Shown here: positions 1 through 8,637 of the stretch, piece after piece
Layout of the letters: each line of letters starts with the position of its first letter
Numbering within the stretch: the first letter of the stretch is position 1
NCBI GenBank assembly: GCA_024398515.1
Contig: JAKSIZ010000001.1
Location: 1 to 64,000, forward strand
DNA from: Bacteroidaceae bacterium
GTDB lineage: Bacteria > Bacteroidota > Bacteroidia > Bacteroidales > Bacteroidaceae
DNA: 64,000 nucleotides
Reading direction: 5' to 3'
Notes under the pieces: generated by a model
What the model saw: only the letters and a program-made list of their open reading frames with translations
Told to the model about the DNA's origin: nothing
Databases searched by the model: none
Program-made: the position numbers and the translations under genes

Positions 1-122
1 TCGCGTTGATACGGCGGACGGATATCGAGTTTTCCGTCATATCCACGCACTCCCCTTTCCTCATTATCCACATAACCAGCCGTCAATTCACGCACGGTTA
101 CTTCAGTTAGTTTTATTTCCAT
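1..122 (-). CDS. DUF262 domain protein, N-terminal fragment (GmrSD-type nuclease family)
   Basis: Only the first 40 codons lie in the window; the gene continues past the left edge. The ATG is at 122 on the minus strand. The peptide begins MEIKLTEVTVREL and ends in DIRPPYQR, and an I-R-P-x-Y-Q-R signature near the N-terminus is typical of DUF262 proteins such as GmrS-type modification-dependent nucleases. It starts six bases after the stop of the EcoRI-family methylase upstream, so the two are probably co-transcribed and may form one restriction-modification unit. Family assignment rests on a short stretch; the nuclease function is inferred. Confidence 0.6.
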   Translation of the reverse strand, partial: MEIKLTEVTVRELTAGYVDNEERGVRGYDGKLDIRPPYQR

Positions 123-128
123 AATGAA

Positions 129-1142
129 TTATTTTTTTCGTATCAGTATTCTAAAATAAGGGCATTTTCCATTTACACACAAGTCTTTCTCATCTTCTCC
201 CTTTCTAAATTTGATAATCTCAAACTGTTCTGGATTGTATTTATCCAGGAAAGTGATAGGAACTCCCATTGCTCCATCATAGTCACAAGGAATATCGTTC
301 GTCGCATTTACGTTTATTGCATTATAGTTGTCATACGTAGGATACTCCTTTTCATTATATGTTTTATAAAGTATAAGTTCTTCGTGCCTCTTGTTATGGT
401 CAAGATTTGTAAACCATGTACAATTACGAAACTTCACAAGTCCCGTATATTCATTATATACTCCAGCTGCATAATCATGAGAAGCACTCTGTGGAATTGA
501 AAAATATGCGTTTCCAGCTTTGAATCCATATCCTAACCACATGACATTTGATTTTATCAAAGGAAAGATTTCTTTGTATGTAATGGCATTATAAGGACCA
601 ACAATTATAAACTTTTTATCATACTTTATCAACTGTGCAACGTATTCACGAAAGAGAGAAAACGGTGGATTGGTAACAACTATATCCGCCTCTTTCAATA
701 GTTCTACACATTCATTTGAACGAAAATCACCGTTTTCCTTTAGCAACGAAAGCACGTTCTTATCGTTCTGTAGTAGGTATTGCACGTCGGCAAGGTCTAT
801 GCGTCCGTCGCCATTAACGTCTGTCACCTCGGTAATCTCTACTTTGTAGGCAATCTTCTTTGGCTCGTCATCAACATCGTCGAAGTGTAACAACAGTTCG
901 TTTCCTTGTATTGGCGAACCATTGTAGCACGTAGCAATGAGCTTTTTTAAGCCCAGTGCATTAAAGTTACTCGCAAAATACTTGAAGAAATTACTCTCGT
1001 AAGGGTCATCGCAATTGCAGAAGACGGTCTTTCCACGGAAATGTTCACGATAATGCCGCAACTCATTTTCAATGTCCGAAAGCTGTGTATAGAACTCATC
1101 TTTCTTTGCCTCTTTGGCTGCATTCAGGTTCTTGTTTGCCAT
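129..1142 (-). CDS. EcoRI-family adenine-specific DNA methyltransferase
   Basis: A 337-residue protein resembling the EcoRI methylase family, which transfers a methyl group from S-adenosylmethionine to adenine N6. The N-terminus (NLNAAKEAKKDEFYTQLSDIE) and the catalytic motif IV NPPF (in VVTNPPFSLFREY, about residue 157) support this. Just before motif IV lies an acidic loop, DVNGDGRIDLAD, matching the spacing of a dockerin or EF-hand calcium loop. The gene is followed six bases later by a DUF262 protein, suggesting a modification plus restriction pair. Recognition sequence cannot be read from the sequence. The ATG at 1142 is preceded by an inverted repeat. Confidence 0.82.
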   Translation of the reverse strand: MANKNLNAAKEAKKDEFYTQLSDIENELRHYREHFRGKTVFCNCDDPYESNFFKYFASNFNALGLKKLIATCYNGSPIQGNELLLHFDDVDDEPKKIAYKVEITEVTDVNGDGRIDLADVQYLLQNDKNVLSLLKENGDFRSNECVELLKEADIVVTNPPFSLFREYVAQLIKYDKKFIIVGPYNAITYKEIFPLIKSNVMWLGYGFKAGNAYFSIPQSASHDYAAGVYNEYTGLVKFRNCTWFTNLDHNKRHEELILYKTYNEKEYPTYDNYNAINVNATNDIPCDYDGAMGVPITFLDKYNPEQFEIIKFRKGEDEKDLCVNGKCPYFRILIRKK

Positions 1143-1174
1143 GATTGATAGTTTTGCGCATCAATCTATCAATC
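1143..1174 (-). promoter_or_regulatory. Inverted repeat directly upstream of the methylase start
   Basis: GATTGATAG (1143-1151) and CTATCAATC (1166-1174) form a perfect 9-bp inverted repeat with a 14-base gap, touching the methylase ATG. It could be an operator or a leader hairpin controlling methylase synthesis. No controller gene is visible beside it, so the role is inferred. Confidence 0.35.
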
Positions 1175-1208
1175 GCGTTGGCGCATAAAAAAGCATGAAC
1201 TTCCTTAC

Positions 1209-1387
1209 GCGTTCTCCGAGGCAGTGTAGGAAAGAGACCTCATCCCCCTATAAGAATAGTCCATGCTCCATCGAGCACTTCGACTATATAAAAGGGGAAA
1301 AGGCACATTCCACACAGGAAATTGCCTAACCACTATTCGTTTGTGTTCTTATCTCTGCTCAGCTTCCTACACTTTTCAGGAGAACGC
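1209..1387 (-). ncRNA. ssrS: Candidate 6S RNA (Bacteroidales type)
   Basis: The ends of this 179-base segment form a long interrupted stem: GCGTTCTCC (1209-1217) pairs perfectly with GGAGAACGC (1379-1387), and GTGTAGGAA (1224-1232) pairs perfectly with TTCCTACAC (1364-1372). Inside are a large open region and a terminal hairpin built from ATAGTC/GACTAT and TGCTC/GAGCA (about 1255-1286). Length, closing stem and central bubble match 6S RNA, which binds RNA polymerase holoenzyme. The minus strand is preferred because a promoter-like TTGG, 19 bases, TATTATTTG ends at the stem, and a run of six T follows the 3' end. No open reading frame explains the pairing. Family assignment is inference. Confidence 0.6.
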
Positions 1388-1418
1388 AAATAATAGTCAA
1401 TGCATTTAGTTTAACCAA
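1387..1418 (-). promoter_or_regulatory. Promoter of the candidate 6S RNA
   Basis: Reading the minus strand, TTGG (1415-1418) is followed after 19 bases by TATTATTTG (1387-1395). This resembles the Bacteroidetes consensus TTTG-N19-TAnnTTTG, but with one extra base inside the -7 element. It ends where the RNA closing stem begins, consistent with the 5' end of that RNA. Confidence 0.45.
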
Positions 1419-1510
1419 TAAGTTTTGCGGAAGGATTGCTCCATCCGTTTGCAAATATACGAAATTATTTTTATTTGTATCAAAAAATACATTCTTTTTT
1501 GTCAAAAAAT

Positions 1511-1541
1511 TTTGATAGTGTAAACTTTTTGGTTAACTTTG
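1511..1541 (+). promoter_or_regulatory. Consensus Bacteroidetes promoter for the HigA antitoxin
   Basis: TTTG (1511-1514), exactly 19 bases, then TAACTTTG (1534-1541): a full match to the -33/-7 consensus. Transcription would start near 1547, inside what remains of the toxin gene, and run into the antitoxin. The promoter position means that the upstream part of the overlapping open frame (from 1436) is probably not translated. Confidence 0.75.
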
Positions 1542-1546
1542 CAGTC

Positions 1547-1693
1547 GATATTAAGAATTATGGCAAAAAGAAAAATGGCACATTGGTTGTGCTGTTCAAT
1601 GGCTTCCAGAAAAAAACTCAGAAAACTCCAAATACAGAAATAGAACGTGCAAAAAGATTAATGGCTGAGTATTTTGACAACAAAAACAAATAG
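1547..1693 (+). pseudogene. HigB/RelE-family toxin remnant (C-terminal part only)
   Basis: The frame encodes about 48 residues ending in LVVLFNGFQKKTQKTP and a basic tail, the characteristic C-terminus of Gp49/HigB-type RelE-superfamily mRNA interferases, which are usually near 110 residues. The N-terminal two thirds is absent: upstream DNA is AT-rich and contains a promoter. The only nearby ATG downstream of that promoter (1560) is in another frame and stops after 27 codons. The stop lies two bases before the antitoxin start, the normal toxin-antitoxin order. It is most likely non-toxic; a non-ATG start giving a short peptide cannot be excluded. Confidence 0.7.
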
Positions 1694-1695
1694 AT

Positions 1696-2007
1696 ATGAA
1701 TACTGATAAGACAAACGAAATCATGAATTGTGGTTCTTTAGACGAACTAATTGAAGCAGAGTACGGCAGCAAGGGTACTGTAAGCCGTGACTTGTTCGAT
1801 GCTGAGACGAAGGAGTTCTGCATAGCACAGACTATGCGAGAGGAGCGTGTTCGTGCAGGGTTGTCGCAAGAACAGTTGGCAAACCTGATGGGAACGAAGA
1901 AATCGTATATCTCAAGAGTTGAAACTGGCAAGCAAAACCTGAACCTTACAACACTGTTCAGAATTTTTGAATGCCTCGGCAAGAAAGTCGCTATCACAGT
2001 TATGTAA
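1696..2007 (+). CDS. HigA-family antitoxin (XRE helix-turn-helix)
   Basis: A 103-residue DNA-binding protein. The C-terminal half carries a Cro/cI-type helix-turn-helix (AGLSQEQLANLMGTKKSYIS, about residues 57-76, then RVETGKQNLNLTTL). The N-terminal acidic segment resembles HigA antitoxins that bind HigB toxins and autorepress their operon. It appears intact whereas the toxin frame just upstream has lost its N-terminus, so it is an orphan antitoxin or a standalone repressor. A consensus promoter at 1511-1541 should drive it. Confidence 0.8.
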   Translation: MNTDKTNEIMNCGSLDELIEAEYGSKGTVSRDLFDAETKEFCIAQTMREERVRAGLSQEQLANLMGTKKSYISRVETGKQNLNLTTLFRIFECLGKKVAITVM

Positions 2008-2033
2008 ATCAAAAGTGCTCTTTGCAGTCAATT

Positions 2034-2915
2034 ATGAAAAAAGAATTATCAATTTTATTACCCGTATATAATAATGTGTGCGTCGGGTTGGTTCAGCAAC
2101 TGTTGGAACAAACCAAGGAGTTTCGTAACTTGCAGTTTGAAATTCTTGTTGCCGACGACGGTAGCGACGACGCACAGGCTATCAAGAGAAACCAGGAAAT
2201 TGCGCAGTGGGAAAACTGCAAGTACATCACGCTTGAAAAGAACTATGGACGCTCGAAGGTGAGAAACTTCCTTGCCAAGACGGCGCAGTATGAGTGGCTG
2301 ATGTTCCTCGACAGCGATGTGAAACTGCCTAATTTCTTCCTCCGTGAATACTTGAACGACACTGAAGAGAGCGTTGTCTATGGTGGTGTGCGTGTACTTG
2401 GCGACCAGTTTATGCGCGAGAGCAACCTGAAATGCCGTTACGAGTCGCAAGAGATGGCAAGTCATCTGATAGAGGAACGCCAGGCGAACCCATATAAATC
2501 GTTCCGCACCACGGGCTTTCTTGCGAGCAAGGAGGTGATGACGAAGTGCCATTTCGACGAAAGATTCGTGAAATACGGCTACGAGGATGTGCTCTTCGGC
2601 AAGACTTTATGCGAAAACCGCATCCCTATACTGCATATAAACAACCCTGTTCACATAGACCAATTCGACAACAACAGCGACTATCTTGCAAAGATTGAGG
2701 AAAGTCTTCAGACATTAAAAGCATTCCAGCACGACCTTGAAGGCTACTCTACCCTACTCGCAAAGGTTAATTCACTGAAACGTTGGCACACGACTTGGAT
2801 TGTGAAACTGTGGCATGCACTGTTCAAAGGCGCTGAACGACACAACCTATTAGGCAAGTCACCTAACCTTACAGTGCTGAAACTATATAAACTTGGCTAT
2901 TTTCTTGCACAATGA
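2034..2915 (+). CDS. Glycosyltransferase family 2
   Basis: A 293-residue GT-A fold enzyme that would transfer a sugar from a nucleotide donor. Visible are the N-terminal strand LSILLPVYNN, the ADDGSDD segment near residue 42 (nucleotide binding) and LMFLDSDVK (DxD metal site, about residue 100). No membrane segment or signal peptide is seen, so it should act in the cytoplasm. The start at 2034 is chosen because the family N-terminus begins there; an upstream in-frame ATG at 1971 lies inside higA. The stop overlaps the hflX start (ATGA), indicating translational coupling. Acceptor and sugar are unknown. Confidence 0.85.
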   Translation: MKKELSILLPVYNNVCVGLVQQLLEQTKEFRNLQFEILVADDGSDDAQAIKRNQEIAQWENCKYITLEKNYGRSKVRNFLAKTAQYEWLMFLDSDVKLPNFFLREYLNDTEESVVYGGVRVLGDQFMRESNLKCRYESQEMASHLIEERQANPYKSFRTTGFLASKEVMTKCHFDERFVKYGYEDVLFGKTLCENRIPILHINNPVHIDQFDNNSDYLAKIEESLQTLKAFQHDLEGYSTLLAKVNSLKRWHTTWIVKLWHALFKGAERHNLLGKSPNLTVLKLYKLGYFLAQ

Positions 2916-4159
2916 AAGAGTTCGTCATATCCGAGGCAAAGACTGAAAGTGCCATACTTGTAGGCTTGATCACCAACCGGCAAAGCGAAGAGAAGACCAA
3001 CGAATACCTTGACGAGTTGGAGTTTCTTGCCGACACTGCCGGTGCTGTTACCGTCAAGCGCTTCACTCAGCGTATGGATGGACCGAGTAGTGTGACGTAT
3101 ATCGGCAAGGGAAAACTTGAGGAGATACGCGACTTCATCAAGCAGGAAGAGGACAACGACCGCGAGATTGGTATGGTAATCTTCGACGATGAACTCACGG
3201 CAAAGCAAATAAGGAACATTGAAGCAGAGTTGAAAGTGAAGATCCTTGACCGCACTTCGCTCATTCTTGACATATTTGCCATGCGAGCACAAACGGCAGA
3301 GGCAAAGACACAAGTGGAGATTGCACAGTATCGTTACATGCTTCCACGCCTGCAACGACTGTGGACTCACCTTGAACGACAAGCCGGCGGCTCTGGCGGT
3401 GGCGGAGGAAAAGGCTCGGTAGGACTGCGTGGTCCAGGTGAAACTCAGCTCGAAATGGACCGCCGAATCATTCTCCAACGTCTGTCATTGCTGAAACAAC
3501 GACTTATTGAAATAGAGAAACAGAAGACTACACAACGCAAAAACCGCGGACGACTAATCCGTGTGGCACTCGTAGGATACACCAATGTGGGCAAGAGTAC
3601 GATTATGAACCTGCTTTCAAAGTCGCAGGTGTTTGCCGAAAACAAACTCTTTGCCACTCTCGACACCACTGTACGCAAAGTAGTAATCGACAATCTTCCG
3701 TTCCTTCTTGCCGATACCGTTGGATTTATCCGCAAACTTCCGACCGACCTTGTTGACTCGTTCAAGAGTACACTCGACGAGGTGCGCGAGGCAGATTTGC
3801 TTGTTCACGTAGTAGATATCTCGCATCCTGACTTTGAAGACCAGATAAAAGTGGTTGACCGAACGCTTGCCGACCTCGGTTGCAGCGACGTTCCGCAGAT
3901 GATTATATTTAATAAGGTGGATGCATATACATGGATTCCGAAAGAGGAAGACGACCTGACGCCGATACAGAAAGAGAACATCCCACTCGAAGAACTGAAG
4001 AAGACGTGGATGGCAAAGTTGAATGACAATTGTCTTTTCATATCGGCAACGCAAAAGCAAAACATAGACGAACTCCGCGACACCTTATATAAAAAGGTAC
4101 GCGAACTGCATGTGCAAAAATATCCATACAATGATTTTCTTTATAATATAGAAGAGTAA
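2912..4159 (+). CDS. hflX: GTPase HflX
   Basis: A 415-residue ribosome-associated GTPase that splits stalled 70S ribosomes in characterised homologues. The HflX N-terminal domain (residues 1-150) is followed by a glycine-rich linker (GGSGGGGGKGS, about 159-169), the GPGETQLE signature, and a G domain with P-loop GYTNVGKST (222-230), G3 DTVGF and G4 NKVD. Length is normal for the family. The ATG overlaps the glycosyltransferase stop by four bases, and the DUF4954 gene starts one base after its stop, so the three probably share a transcript. Confidence 0.95.
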   Translation: MKEFVISEAKTESAILVGLITNRQSEEKTNEYLDELEFLADTAGAVTVKRFTQRMDGPSSVTYIGKGKLEEIRDFIKQEEDNDREIGMVIFDDELTAKQIRNIEAELKVKILDRTSLILDIFAMRAQTAEAKTQVEIAQYRYMLPRLQRLWTHLERQAGGSGGGGGKGSVGLRGPGETQLEMDRRIILQRLSLLKQRLIEIEKQKTTQRKNRGRLIRVALVGYTNVGKSTIMNLLSKSQVFAENKLFATLDTTVRKVVIDNLPFLLADTVGFIRKLPTDLVDSFKSTLDEVREADLLVHVVDISHPDFEDQIKVVDRTLADLGCSDVPQMIIFNKVDAYTWIPKEEDDLTPIQKENIPLEELKKTWMAKLNDNCLFISATQKQNIDELRDTLYKKVRELHVQKYPYNDFLYNIEE

Positions 4160-4160
4160 T

Positions 4161-5666
4161 ATGAGAAAGATAAGCTTATTAGAAATGGATACCCTCGAAC
4201 GCTTGCAGCACTGCTGGGCTGAGGATTGGGATCGTGTCATCGTTGCCGACGACTTCGACGCACTTTCTATTCGCAACACCAATTTCTATGGTTATGTTGT
4301 GATAGGTAGCCAAGTACGAATCAGCGATACAAAAATGATTAAGGGTTCGGGCGATCCGTTCGAGCCAAACGTAATATCAGTGCTTAACGAAGGTGGCGAC
4401 GGCAACATCATCCTTTGTCCGCAACTCACAGCCCAACTCGCCTATATGATGATGAACAATCAGGCAGTCTTTGATTTCGTTAAGAAGGAAGTGAGCAGTT
4501 CTGCCACAATCACTGCCACCGTAATAGCCGACGGAGCAATCATTGATGGTGCAACGAAACTCGTAGATTGCTATATCAACAGTAGCGATGACGCTCCTAC
4601 ATATATAGGTTCAGACGTAATAATGGAGAAAAGCGTTACAGCCTGTGGTGCAGAAGTGACAGATGGTGCAAAGATTTATGAAAGTTTCGTTGGTGAGGCA
4701 GTTCACATCGGCAAAGGATTCTCGTCGGAAGCATCGTGTTTCTTTGCCAATGCATACATGGACAATGGCGAGGCATGTGCAGCACTGTGCGGACCTTTTG
4801 CTTGCAGTCACCACAAGTCAACGCTTCTAATCGGTGGCGAATTCTCGTTTTATAATGCAGGTTCGAACACCAATCAGAGCAATCATGCCTACAAGATGGG
4901 GCCAATCCATTGGGGGACATTGCAGCGTGGAGCAAAGACAGCATCTGGTTGCCACATTCTATGGCCAGCAACCATCGGTGTGTTCTCTATGGTTATGGGC
5001 AAACTTACGCAGCATCCAAACCTCGAAAAACTTCCTTTCTCGTATGTATTGTCCGGCCCTGAAAAGACATACATCGTGCCAGGCGTGAACATAAAGACCG
5101 TGGGCACATGGCGCGACGTGAACAAATGGCCAAAGCGTGATAAACGAAATGAATACGCACGCCGCGACATCATCACATTCGACTTTCCAAATCCATACAT
5201 CATGCAGTATGTGCGTGAAGGCCGCAACATTCTCCTTGAGATGCAATCAGCCCAATGTGATGCAGAGGAGTATTTCTACGAGAACTGCTATATCAAGAAG
5301 GCTGCGCTTGAAAAGGGAATAAAATACTATGACCTCATACTCGCCCTTGCTGATATGAAAGACGACGGCACACGCTACATCGACATGCTCGGTATGATAG
5401 CACGTCAAACCGACATTGATGCTATATATAATAAGGTGTCGGATGGCGAGATAAAGAGCATTGACGAGATTCTGTCACTCCTTCCGTCGGTTGAAGTGAC
5501 TACACCTCCGCTCAATAAGGAAAGCGAGGCATACGCCCAGTGGCTCGCAATGATTGAAAAGGATGCCAAGAAAGAATTCCGTATGGGTGACGTCAGCGAA
5601 GAGCAATTGCACGATTTCATAAAGAACATCGGTTGGAAAACTTCAACGCAATTATTGCATCAATGA
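4161..5666 (+). CDS. DUF4954 family protein
   Basis: A 501-residue cytoplasmic protein of a Bacteroidetes family with no established function. The middle part (about residues 60-240) is rich in short hydrophobic beta repeats with G-D/A-x-I spacing (for example VIADGAIIDGATKLVDCYI), suggesting a left-handed beta-helix like those in hexapeptide nucleotidyl or acyl transferases. FVGEAVHIGKGF and SNHAYKMGPIHWG are strongly conserved-looking stretches. There is no signal peptide. It follows hflX with a one-base gap. Family name is from recognition; any sugar-nucleotide role is inference from the fold. Confidence 0.75.
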   Translation: MRKISLLEMDTLERLQHCWAEDWDRVIVADDFDALSIRNTNFYGYVVIGSQVRISDTKMIKGSGDPFEPNVISVLNEGGDGNIILCPQLTAQLAYMMMNNQAVFDFVKKEVSSSATITATVIADGAIIDGATKLVDCYINSSDDAPTYIGSDVIMEKSVTACGAEVTDGAKIYESFVGEAVHIGKGFSSEASCFFANAYMDNGEACAALCGPFACSHHKSTLLIGGEFSFYNAGSNTNQSNHAYKMGPIHWGTLQRGAKTASGCHILWPATIGVFSMVMGKLTQHPNLEKLPFSYVLSGPEKTYIVPGVNIKTVGTWRDVNKWPKRDKRNEYARRDIITFDFPNPYIMQYVREGRNILLEMQSAQCDAEEYFYENCYIKKAALEKGIKYYDLILALADMKDDGTRYIDMLGMIARQTDIDAIYNKVSDGEIKSIDEILSLLPSVEVTTPPLNKESEAYAQWLAMIEKDAKKEFRMGDVSEEQLHDFIKNIGWKTSTQLLHQ

Positions 5667-5682
5667 CACTCCAGCCACATAT

Positions 5683-5706
5683 CCGAAATCTCGAATTATC
5701 GTAATA
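5683..5706. repeat. Short 8-bp-period TCGA-like repeat
   Basis: In the 53-base gap before the M16 protease, three octamers start CCGA (5683), TCGA (5691) and TCGT (5699), in exact 8-base register. On its own this is weak; it is listed because the same register appears more strongly at 24180-24231 and at 11900-11923. Confidence 0.35.
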
Positions 5707-5719
5707 TAAATTAAATTCA

Positions 5720-8626
5720 ATGAAAAAGCTATTTTTACTTGCAGTTGTGTGCTTGGTTAGCTTCACATACTGCCTTGCCGACACTTACGAGTCGGTTGAT
5801 GGCGACCCTATGAAGGCGCGCATCTACACATTGAACAATGGTTTGAAGGTTTATCTCAGCGTTAACAAAGACGAACCACGTATCCAGACTTACATCCCAG
5901 TACGCGTTGGTGGTAAGAACGACCCTGCTGAAACAACAGGTCTCTCACACTATCTTGAGCATCTGATGTTCAAAGGTACACAGAAGTTTGGCACTCAGAA
6001 CTACAAGGCAGAAAAGCCATATCTCGACAAGATTGAAAGTCTTTACGAGGTGTATCGCAAGACTACCGATCCAGAAAAGCGCAAGGAAATCTATCACGAG
6101 ATTGACAGTCTTTCCTACAAGTCTTCGACTTACGCCATTGCCAACGAGTACGACAAACTCATGGCTACCATTGGTGCTAACGGAACTAATGCCTACACAT
6201 CGGAAGACGTAACTTGCTACACCGAGGACATTCCTTCAAATGAAATCGAAAACTGGGCAAAGATTCAGAGCGACCGCTTCAAGAACATGGTCATCCGTGG
6301 CTTCCATACAGAACTCGAAGCTGTATATGAGGAGTTCAACATCTCACTCACACAGGATATGCGCAAGGTTTGGGAAACACTCGGACAGGTGCTTTTCCCT
6401 AATCACCCATACGGTCAGCAAACCGTAATCGGCACTCAAGATCACTTGAAGAATCCGTCAATCGTAAACATCAAGAAGCACTTCAACGACTGGTATCGCC
6501 CTAACAATGTTGCAATCTGCATGAGTGGCGACCTTGATTTCGACAAGACAATTGCCATCATAAAGAAGTATTTCGGCGATTGGAAACCAAATCCAGAAGT
6601 TCAATCTCTTCACGACAAATTGCTCAACATCAATGTTCCAAAGCTGACTTCTCCAGTTGAAAAGGATGTTTATGGACGCGAAGCAGAGGAAGTAGTGCTC
6701 GGTTGGGCTCTTCCAGGACAAAAGGACAAGGACTTCGACTATATCGACATCATGGCTGAAGTATTGTCAAACAACAAGGCAGGTCTTATTGACATCGACT
6801 TGAATCAGGCGCAGAAAGTGCTTGGCGCAGGCAGTGGCGTAAACGGAATGAGCGACTACTCTGAGTTCATAGCACTCGCTTTGCCAAAGGACGGGCAAAG
6901 TCTTTACGAGGCACGCAACCTCTTGCTTGCAGAAATAGCAAAGCTCAAGAGGGGCGAATTTGACGAAAGTCTGCTCCAATCTATCATCAACAACTTGAAA
7001 CTTCAGCGTATGCACGCTCTCGAAAGCAACGACCGCAGGGCTGATATGTTCGTTCAGTCATTCGTAAATCAAACCGCATGGAAGGACGAAGTGGAGAAGA
7101 TTGAGCGCATGAGCAAGATTACAAAGGCCGACGTTGTTGCCTTTGCAAACAAATACCTCACCGATGGATATGCCTGCATCTACAAGCGCAAGGGCGAAGA
7201 TCCTAACGAAAAGAAGATTGACAAGCCTGCAATCTCGCCTATCGAGATGAACCGCGATAAGATGAGCAAGTTCGTCAAAGACATTGCAGCAGCAAAGGTC
7301 GCAGCCATACAGCCTGTATTTGTTGACTATGCAAAGGACATGAGCTATAAGAAATACAACAATGGCGACGAGTTGCTTTACAAGCAGAATACTACAAATG
7401 ACATCTTCACACTCCGTTGCGCCATCAATGTTGGTACGAAAGCCGACAAGGCTCTCGACGATGCTACAACCTACATCTCTTATCTCGGAACATCAACAAA
7501 GTCGAATGCCGACCTTATGAAGGAGCTTTATCGTCTGGCTTGCAATGTTAGTTTCTCTACAAGCGAAGGCACAAGCTACCTCACTGTTTCCGGACTTGCT
7601 GAGAATATGCAGCCTGCACTGATGCTTGCTGCCGAATGGCTCATGGATGCAAAAGCCGACAAGGCTATCTATGACAACATGGTTGCCGACATTCTCAAGT
7701 CACGTGCCGACGCTAAGCTTAGCCAGCAGACAAACTTCCAATACCTGCGCCAGTATGGTCAGTATGGCAAGTTGAACCCTATGACAAACATCCTTTCCGA
7801 GGCTGAACTCAAGTCAACCGACCCTCAGACTTTGCTCGACAAACTCAAGAACATGCTCAACTATCAGAAGACTATAATGTATTATGGTCCTGCTTCACAG
7901 CGTGAAATAGAGAATATGCTCAGCATGGAAGTCACTCGTCCGAGCCTGACTCCTACAAAGGAAAACGATGTTTTCAAGCCTCTCCAGACTACAACCGACG
8001 AAGTCTATATCGCACCTTACGAGGCTAAGAACATCTACATGTTCAATTATTCCAACAACGGACAGAAGTATGATGCCTCACTTGCACCGCAAATGGAACT
8101 CTACAACGAGTATTTCGGCGGCGGAATGAACGGCGTTGTATTCCAGGAAATGCGCGAAGCCCGCGGCTTGGCATACTCTGCTGCAGCTTGGTACACCACT
8201 CCTTCATATAAGGAAGGCACGAATGCGTTCTATACTTACATCATTTCGCAAAACGACAAGTTGCCTGAATGCCTGAAGACTTTTGATGAAATCGTAGAGA
8301 CTTTGCCTGCACAGGAAGGTGCATTCAAGGTTGCAAAGGATGCAGTAATAAAGCGTTTGGCAACAGAACGCATCAATCGTTTCAGTGTTCTCACCAGTTA
8401 TCTTTCAGCACGTCGTCACGGTCTTGACTACGACTTGAACAAGGATATCTACGAAAAGGTGCAGAACATGGCACTCGATGACTTGGTAAAATTCCAGCAG
8501 GAGAACGTTAAGGACCGCAAATACAAGTATCTAATCCTCGGCGATGAAAAGGAACTTGACCTGCCGACACTCGAAAAACTCGGTCCTATCCACCGTTTGA
8601 CACAGGAAGATATATTCGGCTTCTAA
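5720..8626 (+). CDS. Secreted M16 (pitrilysin-type) zinc metalloprotease
   Basis: A 968-residue protease with an N-terminal signal peptide (hydrophobic residues 4-20, cleavage near CLA-DT), so probably periplasmic. The inverted zinc motif HxxEH is H77-Y-L-E80-H81 in the first M16 domain. The protein has the double-length layout of family M16: two homologous halves, with the second (from about residue 530) lacking the zinc motif and containing the AYSAAAWYTTPSY-like R/Y region. It would degrade peptides or small proteins. It lies alone, with the opposing cls gene ending 11 bases after it. No promoter of the usual consensus is evident. Confidence 0.92.
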   Translation: MKKLFLLAVVCLVSFTYCLADTYESVDGDPMKARIYTLNNGLKVYLSVNKDEPRIQTYIPVRVGGKNDPAETTGLSHYLEHLMFKGTQKFGTQNYKAEKPYLDKIESLYEVYRKTTDPEKRKEIYHEIDSLSYKSSTYAIANEYDKLMATIGANGTNAYTSEDVTCYTEDIPSNEIENWAKIQSDRFKNMVIRGFHTELEAVYEEFNISLTQDMRKVWETLGQVLFPNHPYGQQTVIGTQDHLKNPSIVNIKKHFNDWYRPNNVAICMSGDLDFDKTIAIIKKYFGDWKPNPEVQSLHDKLLNINVPKLTSPVEKDVYGREAEEVVLGWALPGQKDKDFDYIDIMAEVLSNNKAGLIDIDLNQAQKVLGAGSGVNGMSDYSEFIALALPKDGQSLYEARNLLLAEIAKLKRGEFDESLLQSIINNLKLQRMHALESNDRRADMFVQSFVNQTAWKDEVEKIERMSKITKADVVAFANKYLTDGYACIYKRKGEDPNEKKIDKPAISPIEMNRDKMSKFVKDIAAAKVAAIQPVFVDYAKDMSYKKYNNGDELLYKQNTTNDIFTLRCAINVGTKADKALDDATTYISYLGTSTKSNADLMKELYRLACNVSFSTSEGTSYLTVSGLAENMQPALMLAAEWLMDAKADKAIYDNMVADILKSRADAKLSQQTNFQYLRQYGQYGKLNPMTNILSEAELKSTDPQTLLDKLKNMLNYQKTIMYYGPASQREIENMLSMEVTRPSLTPTKENDVFKPLQTTTDEVYIAPYEAKNIYMFNYSNNGQKYDASLAPQMELYNEYFGGGMNGVVFQEMREARGLAYSAAAWYTTPSYKEGTNAFYTYIISQNDKLPECLKTFDEIVETLPAQEGAFKVAKDAVIKRLATERINRFSVLTSYLSARRHGLDYDLNKDIYEKVQNMALDDLVKFQQENVKDRKYKYLILGDEKELDLPTLEKLGPIHRLTQEDIFGF

Positions 8627-8637
8627 TAGAAATTGCA

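Noticed and set aside
1436..1546. N-terminal part of the open frame that includes the HigB remnant
   Set aside because: The composition is AT-rich, the residues do not resemble a HigB N-terminus, and a consensus promoter lies within it.
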